Part shown: positions 18,519-26,880 of the stretch, one piece after another
Layout: the number at the start of each line of letters is the position of its first letter
How positions within the stretch are numbered: the stretch's first letter is position 1
Source of the DNA: Polystyrenella longa
GTDB taxonomy: Bacteria; Planctomycetota; Planctomycetia; Planctomycetales; Planctomycetaceae
DNA length: 64,000 nt
Assembly: GCF_007750395.1 (NCBI RefSeq)
Contig: NZ_CP036281.1
Location: forward strand, 967,211 to 1,031,210
Direction of reading: 5' to 3'
Made by a program: the position numbers and the translations under genes
The notes under the pieces: generated by a model
What the model saw: the letters and a program-made list of their open reading frames with translations, nothing else
What the model was told of the DNA's origin: nothing
The model's database searches: none

Positions 18519-19277
18519 CTATTCCGAACTACGAATATAGATCTGGTCAAACTCATCTTGTACCGAGGGGATTGGTGCATTGGGAGTCAAGTTCATGACC
18601 AAATCTTTCTCCAAGATTCGCACTCGATATCTCCAACCCGCTGGTAGCTCCTTAAAACGCTCTCCCAGATTTTCGAGCTGTGGTTGAGGCACTTTGTGGC
18701 CTTGCAGAATATAAACATGACCGTCCGTGTCCACGAGTTGATAAACGGGTTTGCCAGCCTTCCAAGTAAGGTTCTGAAACTTAGCCGGATTGAAGACGGT
18801 ATATTTCGCAATCTTTAAAGTGCCGGGAGGGAGATGTGCGCCGAAGACCATGTTGATCTTTGCGACCTGCACGGGTTGGGACGCCATCACGCCGACTTCA
18901 TCCATCGACCACCACTGCGGCCCGTTCTTGTAGACTGATTTGGCACCAAACTCCTTCGCCAGCGCTGTCGTATCAAGGTTCTCCCACCATTCCAGGTCTG
19001 CCTTCGCCAAAGGTGACGTGCTGTAGATGTCGGACCCTTTGTCGCTGTAATTGAATACGAGCTCACAGTACTGATACCCGCGCGACTCGGGTAGCGTCTG
19101 CAGGGTGAGCGTCATCGTTTTTCCTTGCCCGGTCATCATCGTGACAGCTGGAATCGCCGAAGCAGCATTTTTAGTGGTCTGTTCCTGAGCCAAACTGGGG
19201 TCCAGAATAATTAATACTATGATCGCACTTAAAACGATTTTAATCGTGATTCGTTGTTTTGTTTTATTCATGGTCAC
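18519..19277 (-). CDS. Secreted protein of unknown function, paired with the gene at 19274-20788
   Basis: The 252-aa product has a signal peptide (about 1-30, 'KIVLSAIIVLIILDPSLAQ') and a mostly beta-rich mature part, with 'YQYCELVFNYSDKGSDIY', 'PQWWSMDEVGVM' and 'VYQLVDTDGHVYILQGHK'. I do not recognise the family. Its start codon overlaps the stop of the upstream gene by four bases (ATGA), so the two are translationally coupled and probably work together outside the cytoplasm. Confidence 0.65.
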   Translation of the reverse strand: MTMNKTKQRITIKIVLSAIIVLIILDPSLAQEQTTKNAASAIPAVTMMTGQGKTMTLTLQTLPESRGYQYCELVFNYSDKGSDIYSTSPLAKADLEWWENLDTTALAKEFGAKSVYKNGPQWWSMDEVGVMASQPVQVAKINMVFGAHLPPGTLKIAKYTVFNPAKFQNLTWKAGKPVYQLVDTDGHVYILQGHKVPQPQLENLGERFKELPAGWRYRVRILEKDLVMNLTPNAPIPSVQDEFDQIYIRSSE

Positions 19278-20788
19278 TGGGCTCCAGTTTTCTCAAATTC
19301 CGCTTTATTGGTGTAGTAGCCTCTGGGAAAGTACGGTCCCATCACTTCTTCGCCGGTCCCGGGTTTGGTAATTTTGTCAGGGCGTTCATTCCACGTGGGA
19401 TTGTTGGCCATGATTCGCATGATCAGCATGCCGAAGTCTGGCCGGTTCCTGTCATCTTCAAGCCCTTCTCCGCGGGAACTCCATTCCAGCCAGGCGACAC
19501 CGTTCTCAACAGTCGCGTTTCGGGGCCGATCTTCGGGGCGACTGACGACAATTGTATAGTTTCGATCTGCATCTAGCGGAACCTGGAAGTCGGAGATTCC
19601 ATCGACGACTTGCCCACTGGGAACTGATTCGCAGCTTACCAAAGACCAGTATTGCGTCTGAGTTTCCGGCATTGTGAAATGGGCTTGCCCATCCTTTTCA
19701 GAAAAGGTATCAGGAAATGTGGGCATCTTTCCCTTCAAGACATAGACCGGGCCGAATTTTCGCGACAGAAAAGTTAAAAGATAAGGCCCCTCGCCTCCTC
19801 CCTCCATGGCACCTTCAAAAGTAATCTTCGAGCGTTCTGCCGGCGACTTGAAAGCACCTACCAGTGTATAGGCGTTGGTCCAGTACTTTTCCCAGCGGTT
19901 CGGATTACGAGCGGGCGCCGTTTGTGGTGTCAGGGTTGGATCATTATTGTTATTGTTCACCAAAGACACCCACTCGTCAGTGCTCATTGGTTGTTTGGTT
20001 GCTTCGGAGAACGGCTTACCAAACTGTCGCACGACATCCTCTGCAGTGAGTTTGGTGCCATCAGCCAGTGTTGCTTCATAACTGGGCAGGCCGGTATTTG
20101 CGTAGGGTTCTTCGGCTGGGCCCCAGCCTGCCCCGTCCTTATGCTGGTTGGCAAGATAAATCCGGATTACTGCTTGAAGCACGGCGCCCTCTCGGCCTAC
20201 ATAAAGTGTATTCTTCTCTCGCGCTGATGGGTTGAGGGGAGTCGGTTCGGCGACTATGCGGAGAGTGTAATCGCGTCGGGGAGATAAACGATCGGCACCA
20301 ACACGAAATGGATTAATAGAACCTGGATCAGGTTCTATATCAGGACCGCGAAAGGATTCACCAATCGCTACGAACGTCTCCCGCTCAAATTTATAAAGCG
20401 CGAACTGGAAAAAGCGAGCGTACGGAAATTGACCACGAAGATATAGAGTACTACCTGCTGGCATGGAGAGTCGGCCAATGAAATAGGTCGATTGCATGTC
20501 CGGCCACAAATTAGGGTTTTGAATTGGCTTAGGTCGTTCCAGAAAATTCCAGTAGACCCATCCCCGAGGACCCTGGAAGAGCGGATCGTGACCGTACCGT
20601 TCGTCGGTGCGGATGACATTGCCGAGTGACTTCTCGGCATGCAGGCTCACATTGGAGGCAGAACTTCGGAGTTCAGAGCCAAGCTGATCGTCTGCCAGTA
20701 AGGTAGATAATAATCCGAGAGTAAAGGCCATCGAGGTGAGCAAGGTTGCTCTTGTGATTCCGAAATGGAGGGGAAAAGCCAGATTCAT
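19274..20788 (-). CDS. Secreted protein of unknown function (504 aa)
   Basis: The product has a signal peptide (about 1-32, ending near 'LLADDQ') and a long mature region with no membrane helix. Notable stretches are 'GPRGWVYWNFLERP', 'YFIGRLSMPAGSTLYLRGQF', a run of five Asn near residue 280, and 'DADRNYTIVVSRPEDRP'. The general pattern (a beta-rich protein whose first domain describes a 'fragrance-free' sheet rather than a known enzyme signature) does not let me name a function. It is followed by the 252-aa secreted protein with a 4-bp overlap and preceded by a small uncertain ORF. Confidence 0.65.
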   Translation of the reverse strand: MNLAFPLHFGITRATLLTSMAFTLGLLSTLLADDQLGSELRSSASNVSLHAEKSLGNVIRTDERYGHDPLFQGPRGWVYWNFLERPKPIQNPNLWPDMQSTYFIGRLSMPAGSTLYLRGQFPYARFFQFALYKFERETFVAIGESFRGPDIEPDPGSINPFRVGADRLSPRRDYTLRIVAEPTPLNPSAREKNTLYVGREGAVLQAVIRIYLANQHKDGAGWGPAEEPYANTGLPSYEATLADGTKLTAEDVVRQFGKPFSEATKQPMSTDEWVSLVNNNNNDPTLTPQTAPARNPNRWEKYWTNAYTLVGAFKSPAERSKITFEGAMEGGGEGPYLLTFLSRKFGPVYVLKGKMPTFPDTFSEKDGQAHFTMPETQTQYWSLVSCESVPSGQVVDGISDFQVPLDADRNYTIVVSRPEDRPRNATVENGVAWLEWSSRGEGLEDDRNRPDFGMLIMRIMANNPTWNERPDKITKPGTGEEVMGPYFPRGYYTNKAEFEKTGAQ

Positions 20789-20817
20789 GTCTTCGACTCT
20801 CGCTGGTTATTGGTTCG

Positions 20818-21075
20818 CTAATTGGGGGCTATTAATTTTAAGTAGATTGGGATGTCAACTCCTATGGTCAGTAGGGAGATAGACTGAAGAGGATGAGGTT
20901 CAAGTGGCATCCAGTTGCCCTCAGTGATTTGCCAACCCGGAAGATACCAGCGGACAACGTCGCTGCATCCGTCAATAATCGGGTGGAACTTGTCCGACTT
21001 TGGGTTTCCATTAAAGAGAATCGTGACGGTGTCGTTGGAGTAACGATATGAAGCGATGTTACTGATATCCACCAT
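20818..21075 (-). CDS. Possible small protein, unknown
   Basis: The 85-residue reading frame from ATG 21075 (an upstream TTG at 21141 would give 107) ends 29 bp before the start of the 504-aa secreted protein gene on the same strand, which is the spacing of an operon. The sequence ('YRYSNDTVTILFNGNPKSD', 'VVRWYLPGWQITEGNW') looks protein-like, but there is no clear ribosome-binding site and no known domain. Confidence 0.35.
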   Translation of the reverse strand: MVDISNIASYRYSNDTVTILFNGNPKSDKFHPIIDGCSDVVRWYLPGWQITEGNWMPLEPHPLQSISLLTIGVDIPIYLKLIAPN

Positions 21076-21141
21076 CTTGAATATACGGTGCCTTGGAGGA
21101 GATCGCAATAACTTGACTTGAAAATCCAACCACCCTGTCAA

Positions 21142-21446
21142 CCATTGCCACGTGAGTGTCCACTGAGTGGAGACAGGCTCCTATCGATAAATGAAATACA
21201 GAACATGTTGAACGGTGATAATCTAAGGTCACTCGAGGTCAGTAATTTGAAAGGGCTTGGTGTGAGTTGCCTTAAGTGGCCTGTTGCGAGGGGGAAGCTT
21301 GATTCCGCTGCCAGCGCGTTTCCCAAAGATCTCGCCATGCCCCTTATCACCATGGTTAAGGTCGTCTCGTATTGATGAATTGAGCGTTGAACGCGCAAAC
21401 AAAAACAGCCCGTCGACATGACAAGATTTGAACTCCGCGCTCTGCC
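21142..21446. other. Non-coding stretch leading into a mosaic of gene-end copies
   Basis: No gene was seen. At 21394-21410 the 17-mer CGCAAACAAAAACAGCC is identical to 14921-14937, the left arm side of the terminator after the Ycf48-like gene, but the right arm is missing here. It may be a broken terminator copy. Confidence 0.4.
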
Positions 21447-21600
21447 CCTACGCAGACAACGATTCTACTGAGCATTCGTGTTGGCGGTACCAGTCGTAGG
21501 CGATGGGGAGACCGGCTTCGAGTGGGGTTGTGGGTTGCCAACCCAGATTGGTCAGCTTGCTCACGTCGAGAAGTTTGCGAGGGGTTCCCTCGGGCATCGT
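21447..21600 (-). pseudogene. Truncated copy of the 3' end of fcl
   Basis: About 154 bp here align with 23263-23416, the last part of the GDP-L-fucose synthase gene, with only a handful of differences. The copied frame still encodes '[18 protein letters not shown]' through 'CSVESLSA' and its stop. The upstream nine-tenths of the gene is absent: homology stops abruptly at 21600, where a copy of the rpsR 3' flank begins. It cannot encode a working enzyme. Confidence 0.85.
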
Positions 21601-21688
21601 ATCGCCGCAGCAAAACGAACTGCTACAGATTGACTTACCAAGAAAACAGCCTCCGTTGGAGACACCGGAGGCTGTTTTTTTGCGCGGA
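21601..21688. repeat. Copy of the rpsR downstream region including its terminator
   Basis: This stretch aligns with 16239 to about 16330, starting exactly one base after the rpsR stop codon: ATCGCCGCAGCAAAACGAA is shared, then a few substitutions, then the same hairpin AAACAGCCTCCG/CGGAGGCTGTTT (21644-21655 and 21666-21677) and T run. It probably still works as a terminator, and on the minus strand it lies just downstream of the gene ending at 21692. Confidence 0.8.
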
Positions 21689-21691
21689 AGC

Positions 21692-22417
21692 TCAATATTC
21701 GGCGAGTGAATCACTCTGCAGGAAGTTCGAAAGTTTCTCGTTGGATAATCCCTGGTCGGTATTAATTGGGAAAGAACCGATCAATGTCGAGTTGATTACT
21801 CTACGCTGAGATAAATCAGGTTCATTGATCGTTGCCGAATGCAGGAGGCCTTGCCAGGCAGGGCGTGAACTTGAAAAAGTCGCAGTCGAATTATTGATAC
21901 AGAAAACCTGATTTTTGTCCTCCGCAAAGCTGGACACTTTCGTTGTGTAGGGAGCAAGTATTTCCGCTCCATTGGCATACATTGGGTTGAACTGGTGAAG
22001 CAAGTCGTTTGGAGTCAGGTCGCGCTCGAATGCGCATCGAGTATAATCAATCAACTGCATCTGCGATTTGATGCTTGTTGGTTCATAGCCAAGCATCAGG
22101 AAGCATTCCTCCGGCCCGCCGTCGACGTGAGGTTTCGTCGTGTTCTGTTGATCAAAGCGAGTTGCGGAAAGGTATCGTAGCTGTTCTCCCCGTTTTGATA
22201 GATGCAATTGGGACATCGCGTCTTTCAACTGCAGCATGAATTGTCGAAGAGTACGAGAATCGTAACTTCTGTCGAGTTGAATGAGACAGAAACCGGGTTC
22301 CGAATAATCAGTGCGACAAGTCCGCTCGTAAGCGGTTTCTGCTATTTGTGATGCATGGCATCCCTCTAACCAAATCGTATAGGCTTCTTCCGGCCATGGT
22401 GAGAAACTGTCCAGCAT
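21692..22417 (-). CDS. Probable Fe(II)/2-oxoglutarate-type dioxygenase-like protein
   Basis: The 241-aa reading starts at ATG 22417, which has AGGA at good spacing; the frame stays open to a TTG at 22597, so a longer form is possible. The pattern '[19 protein letters not shown]' gives an HxD pair. About 105 residues later '[10 protein letters not shown]' gives a His, followed 12-13 residues on by the Arg of '[10 protein letters not shown]'. HxD...H plus Arg is the metal and co-substrate layout of double-stranded beta-helix oxygenases. This is inference from spacing; I recognise no specific family. The gene is flanked by the fcl/terminator mosaic. Confidence 0.5.
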   Translation of the reverse strand: MLDSFSPWPEEAYTIWLEGCHASQIAETAYERTCRTDYSEPGFCLIQLDRSYDSRTLRQFMLQLKDAMSQLHLSKRGEQLRYLSATRFDQQNTTKPHVDGGPEECFLMLGYEPTSIKSQMQLIDYTRCAFERDLTPNDLLHQFNPMYANGAEILAPYTTKVSSFAEDKNQVFCINNSTATFSSSRPAWQGLLHSATINEPDLSQRRVINSTLIGSFPINTDQGLSNEKLSNFLQSDSLAEY

Positions 22418-22767
22418 TAATTCATCCTGACAAGTAGTTTGTGGTTTACACAACGAGCGTTTCGGCTCATTCAGGGAACTGATGTCTGTGGGTTCGAAAT
22501 TAAGGCGACATTTCTTATTCTCAACCAGTATGGAACTACGCGGACAACGGTTCTGTGGGAGAGACGTGTTGTCGATGCCAGTCGCAGCATCGGCCAAATG
22601 TAGTTTACGATATATAGATCTGGAAAACAGAACGCCTACATCGACCTTCTATTCCTCTGATCTCCTTCTCTTCGCGGAGGGTTGTTCTATCAACCGACTG
22701 GCTTACGAACTCCTAATGTATCGCCTGTTTTCTACAGTGACTCTACCCGGGTCTTTAGTTTCCTTTT
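22418..22767. other. Intergenic stretch, 350 bp
   Basis: It may include an N-terminal extension of the gene ending at 21692 (open to 22597), but that part has no convincing start. The remainder, 22598-22767, shows nothing I can name. Confidence 0.35.
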
Positions 22768-23166
22768 CTACTCCTCGTTTACATAATCGCAGTCGATACA
22801 ACTATCGTTCTCCTCGCGGAACTTACGATCACACTCTGGTGACGTGCAACAGTACATTAAGATTTCCGTCATGTGGCCGTCACCAATATCCTCAATTTCA
22901 GTTTCATCAAGTGACAGATACCAATTACCGCGTTTATGTTGTCCTTCAGGATAAAAGGTGAAGACATAGGGGCGTCGTTCCTCACCGCGGCGGCGGCCAC
23001 CGCAAACCGCTTCTGTTTGAATGGCATCATCGTAGTCGAGGAGGCTGTCAGGGTCGTTCTTCGCCTCTTCGATCAGTTCGAAAACTTCTCTCAGGGAATC
23101 GTGCAGTTCCTGAGGGATCGTCACCTTACGACGTTCTTTTGGTTTGGGAACAAACTTTCGCGACAT
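22768..23166 (-). CDS. Small Cys-rich protein, possible zinc binder
   Basis: The 132-aa product starts at 23166 with a basic segment 'SRKFVPKPKERRKVTIP', then a helical acidic part ('LREVFELIEEAKNDPDSLL'), a central basic loop, and a C-terminal cluster with paired cysteines 'YCCTSPECDRKF' and 'SCIDCDY'. The CxxxxC/CxxC spacing would suit a zinc ribbon. No family recognised. No partner gene lies within operon distance. Confidence 0.6.
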   Translation of the reverse strand: MSRKFVPKPKERRKVTIPQELHDSLREVFELIEEAKNDPDSLLDYDDAIQTEAVCGGRRRGEERRPYVFTFYPEGQHKRGNWYLSLDETEIEDIGDGHMTEILMYCCTSPECDRKFREENDSCIDCDYVNEE

Positions 23167-23263
23167 TGGGGGATCCAGACCAGAGAGAATCTAAGCGGAC
23201 TTACATAATCACTCGGATTATATTGCCCTGAAATAGTCCATTCAACCTAAAAATCTTCATGTC

Positions 23264-24262
23264 CTACGCAGATAAAGACTCTACTGAGCATTCGTGTTGG
23301 CGGTACCAGTCGTAGGCGATGGGGAGACCGGCTTCGAGTGGGGTTGTGGGTTGCCAACCCAGATTGGTCAGCTTGCTTACGTCGAGAAGTTTGCGAGGGG
23401 TGCCCTCGAGCATGGTGGGGTCGAATTTCAGTTGGCCTTCGTAACCGACAACCGACTGGACTGTCTCGGCCAGTTCGCGAATGGTGATGTCGATTCCCGA
23501 ACCGACGTTGACCGGTTCGGCAGCGGAATAATGTTTGACGAGATGAATCAGTGCTCGCGCACAGTCGTCGACATACAGGAATTCCCGCCGGACATTGCCC
23601 GTTCCCCAGATGGGGACTTCGGGTGCCCGCTCGGTTTTGGCGATGTGCATCTTCTGGATCAACGCGGGAATGACATGCCCCGCTTTTTCATCGTAGCGAT
23701 CCCCCGGGCCGTACAGGTTGGTCGGCATGGCGGTGATCATGTCGAGACCGTATTGCTTGCGGTACGCCTGACACAATTTGATTCCGGCGATCTTAGCGAT
23801 GGCGTACCATTGATTCGTCGGTTCCAGCGGTCGAGAGAGCAGGGCTGATTCCTGAATGGGCTGCTCTGCCTCGCGCGGGTAAATGCAGGAAGAGCCCAGC
23901 AGCAGCAACTTGGCGACACCCGCCTTACGGGCCGCTTCGATGATGTTGGTCTCGATTGTCAGGTTCTGATAGATGAACTCGGCCGGGTAATGATCGTTCG
24001 CCCAGATGCCGCCGACTTTGGCGGCGGCGATGATGATCACATCGGGTTGATGCTCGGCGACCCAGGCTTCGGTTTTTGCCTGACGTAACAGATCGAGTTC
24101 AGCGCGCGAAGCGGTGAGCAGTTTGCAATCTTCCTGTTGCAAATGTCGGCAAATCGCGGAACCGACGAGTCCCGTATGCCCGGCAACCCAGATCTTGCGA
24201 CCGGTCAGGGGAAAAGCAAGCTCCGTCTGCGATGCGAACGCCAGGGAAGAATGTTCCGACAT
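23264..24262 (-). CDS. fcl: GDP-L-fucose synthase
   Basis: The enzyme (also called WcaG) epimerises and reduces GDP-4-keto-6-deoxy-mannose to GDP-L-fucose with NADPH. The 332-aa protein is a short-chain-dehydrogenase type: 'KIWVAGHTGLVGSAICRHL' (nucleotide-binding glycine loop), 'LLLLGSSCIYP' (catalytic Ser), 'YAIAKIAG' (catalytic Tyr-x3-Lys), 'NLYGPGDRYD' and 'FLYVDDCARAL'. It lies 113 bp after gmd on the same strand, so the two genes make the complete two-step pathway from GDP-mannose. A truncated copy of its last 150 bp is at 21447-21600. Confidence 0.95.
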   Translation of the reverse strand: MSEHSSLAFASQTELAFPLTGRKIWVAGHTGLVGSAICRHLQQEDCKLLTASRAELDLLRQAKTEAWVAEHQPDVIIIAAAKVGGIWANDHYPAEFIYQNLTIETNIIEAARKAGVAKLLLLGSSCIYPREAEQPIQESALLSRPLEPTNQWYAIAKIAGIKLCQAYRKQYGLDMITAMPTNLYGPGDRYDEKAGHVIPALIQKMHIAKTERAPEVPIWGTGNVRREFLYVDDCARALIHLVKHYSAAEPVNVGSGIDITIRELAETVQSVVGYEGQLKFDPTMLEGTPRKLLDVSKLTNLGWQPTTPLEAGLPIAYDWYRQHECSVESLSA

Positions 24263-24375
24263 GACTCCCAGTCCTTTATATGGAGATATTGATCGGTGTC
24301 TTGGAATCTGTGTCTTATATTCAGAGCCTTGAACTCAGTCGATTGAATTAAGTAAGACGCAAGAATCTGATGGGA

Positions 24376-25431
24376 TTAAGAGTCCGTCTTTCCCGATCCC
24401 TCCTGCAGGGCCTGTCGATCGGCGGCGACCATCTCTGTAACCAATTGATCAAAATTCGTGTGATGTTTCCAGTCTAAAACCTGAAACGCGCGGGACGGGT
24501 CGCCTAATAAGTGATGCACTTCCGCTGGTCGATAGAACCGGGGATCGACGGCTACCAATGTTTTTCCTGTCTTCGCATCGATGCCGGTTTCCTGCTCCCC
24601 TTTGCCCTGCCAGGTGATTTCCACATCAATTTCACGGAAGGCGGCCTCGACAAATTCGCGAACGGAACGAGCGACACCGGTTGCCAGAACGAAGTCCTGG
24701 GGCTCGTCCAATTGCAGCATTCGCCACATTCCTTCAACATAGTCGCGGGCATGTCCCCAGTCTCGTTTGGCGTCCATGTTTCCCAGAAAGAGTGTGTCCT
24801 GTTTTCCCGCTTCGATAGCGGCGACTGCCCGACTGATCTTACGTGTGACAAAGTTCTCACCCCGCAGCGGGCTTTCATGATTGAACAGAATCCCGTTGGA
24901 CGCATGCATACCGTATGCTTCGCGATAGTTGACCGTAATCCAATAGGCATACAGCTTTGCGGCGGCATAGGGGCTTTGTGGCTGAAAGGGAGTTGTCTCA
25001 CTTTGCGGAGGAGGCGAACTACCGAATAGCTCCGAAGTAGAAGCCTGGTAGAACCGGGTCTTTTCGGTCAGCCCGAGAATGCGAATCGCTTCGAGCAGTC
25101 GCAACGGACCAAGGGCGTCGGTGTTTGCCGTGTATTCGGCGGTTTCAAAACTGACCTGCACATGGCTTTGTGCGGCCAGGTTGTAGACTTCATCAGGTTG
25201 CGTTTCCTGAACAATCCGCATCATGTTCGACGAGTCCGTAAGGTCGCCATAATGCAACTGGAACTGATCCGGATACTCCTTCAGCAGGGCATCGATCCGG
25301 TCCGTATTCGACGAAGATGCCCGCCGCTGCACTCCATGCACGGCGTATCCTTTGCCCAGGAGCAACTCAGCGAGATACGCTCCATCCTGACCCGTAATTC
25401 CCGTAACAAGCGCAACTTTGGAAGTAGACAT
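24376..25431 (-). CDS. gmd: GDP-mannose 4,6-dehydratase
   Basis: Gmd removes water from GDP-D-mannose to give GDP-4-keto-6-deoxy-D-mannose, the first step toward GDP-L-fucose and related sugars. The 351-aa protein has the NADP-binding loop '[19 protein letters not shown]', '[15 protein letters not shown]', '[14 protein letters not shown]', '[10 protein letters not shown]', the catalytic '[20 protein letters not shown]' and '[16 protein letters not shown]', all diagnostic for Gmd. fcl follows directly. The product is likely used for surface polysaccharide or glycan, but no glycosyltransferase is nearby. Confidence 0.96.
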   Translation of the reverse strand: MSTSKVALVTGITGQDGAYLAELLLGKGYAVHGVQRRASSSNTDRIDALLKEYPDQFQLHYGDLTDSSNMMRIVQETQPDEVYNLAAQSHVQVSFETAEYTANTDALGPLRLLEAIRILGLTEKTRFYQASTSELFGSSPPPQSETTPFQPQSPYAAAKLYAYWITVNYREAYGMHASNGILFNHESPLRGENFVTRKISRAVAAIEAGKQDTLFLGNMDAKRDWGHARDYVEGMWRMLQLDEPQDFVLATGVARSVREFVEAAFREIDVEITWQGKGEQETGIDAKTGKTLVAVDPRFYRPAEVHHLLGDPSRAFQVLDWKHHTNFDQLVTEMVAADRQALQEGSGKTDS

Positions 25432-25711
25432 ATCAGGAATCTATTTGGGGTGAGAGCACAAAGGAGCGAATGAAGGTGGCGCATCGCCAGGAACCTGATC
25501 ATAAATGCAATCTTCACCGGGGTCCAGTAACTGCAGGGGAGAATCGAAGAGGGGGGAACCACAGATCACATCGTCGGAGTGACGGGGAATCTTCCGATGG
25601 AGAGTTGGAATAGACTAATGAAAGTATCTACTATCCAAAATTAGAATATGTGTTAAAATGTCAACACGTTCGGTGGTTCGTGTGTCGATCTGTGTGTCAG
25701 GTGGTCAAATC

Positions 25712-26848
25712 ATGTTTCTCAGTAAAATCTTTTGGGTGTCGATATTGCTATTGGTTGGGATCGTGGGGTGGAAGGTCTTCGATGCTTTTCAGAGTCGGGA
25801 TTACGTACAAGAGGGTTACGCTGTCATCGACCTTCATTGCACCGAAGAAAGCGTGCAAATAGTCATCCGTTTTTCGTCAAAACATATATATGAACGCTCT
25901 TTGGCAGAGGATGGATTTCGATCATTGAAGTCTTCAAGTGCCGAACTGATTTCTGGCTCTGGAAAAACCTGGTTGGTGACGTGGCCGCTTTCTGACGAAG
26001 CTGAATATGGAAAACCGGTTATCTCATACATCGGATCGTATCAGGAAGCGGGTTCCAAGGATCTCTTTGGAAAAATAACCGGGATTGACCCAATCTCAAT
26101 CAGAGCGTTTGGCAGTGAAAACCAGGTTCTGCTGATTGGTGACCAGATTCAATTGTGCGATATTGCGGACGATAAAAGAGTCACCTTGCCCGGTACAATA
26201 AAGACCTGCAGTTTGTCGCAGGATCGTCGGCATCTGTTGGTATGGGAAGGGGGCCTCAAAGTCTATTCCGTTCCTGACTTCAAAGACCAGAAACTACTCG
26301 ACATGGGGGAGGAAGTCGACAAGTTCCGGAAGGTGATTACGAAAACAGCTCGTGAAAAAATATTTGTTACGGATGATCTTTCCTATCTCGTAATAGTGCC
26401 CACGGAAAAAGGCCGTGATATGAGCCAACAGTCGATCGCTCATCTCTTTGATATTCGAAGTCAGACTACATCGATCTATAAACTGAAAGGGATGTGGAAA
26501 GCAAATATCCTGGATGCCCAAGCAGAAAATGGGGAATTGATATGGTTGGTTAAATCATTTTTTGCTTCCAACTGGTATTTCTATAATGCACAGGGAGTAA
26601 AGAAACAGCAAATTCCTGTTCCAGATTCCAAGCATAAAGAACCATATCCGCAATGGTACGAGCAGGAACAGCATTATCTCGATACCGAACAGAGGCGTTT
26701 CTGGTTGGCCAGAACGGATTTTAATCTTAAAATTGAATCCGACCAATCATTCACAGTCTCCGTATTTCGATACGACATCGAGACTGAGAATGCCTTTAAC
26801 TATGAGTTAACCGTTCCGATTGATCTGTTGGTGGACGGGGCGAATTGA
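25712..26848 (+). CDS. Membrane-anchored protein with propeller-like repeats, unknown function
   Basis: The 378-aa reading from ATG 25712 has AGGTGG at eight-base spacing; the longer start at 25658 has no ribosome-binding site. A single N-terminal helix ('IFWVSILLLVGIVGWKVF') anchors it, or serves as a signal. The rest is beta-rich with WD-like pieces ('LSQDRRHLLVWEGGLKVYSV', 'DDLSYLVIVPTEKG'), so a degenerate propeller outside the membrane is plausible. No family is recognised. AT-richer wording and codon use differ a little from gmd upstream. Confidence 0.55.
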   Translation: MFLSKIFWVSILLLVGIVGWKVFDAFQSRDYVQEGYAVIDLHCTEESVQIVIRFSSKHIYERSLAEDGFRSLKSSSAELISGSGKTWLVTWPLSDEAEYGKPVISYIGSYQEAGSKDLFGKITGIDPISIRAFGSENQVLLIGDQIQLCDIADDKRVTLPGTIKTCSLSQDRRHLLVWEGGLKVYSVPDFKDQKLLDMGEEVDKFRKVITKTAREKIFVTDDLSYLVIVPTEKGRDMSQQSIAHLFDIRSQTTSIYKLKGMWKANILDAQAENGELIWLVKSFFASNWYFYNAQGVKKQQIPVPDSKHKEPYPQWYEQEQHYLDTEQRRFWLARTDFNLKIESDQSFTVSVFRYDIETENAFNYELTVPIDLLVDGAN

Positions 26849-26880
26849 GTGTTCGTGTCCATCTGTGGTTCCAACCCGAA

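Noticed and set aside
21448-21714. 88-codon minus-strand frame joining the terminator copy to the fcl remnant
   Set aside because: The first half reads through a terminator hairpin and the second half is the truncated fcl end. It is a by-product of the mosaic, not a designed fusion.
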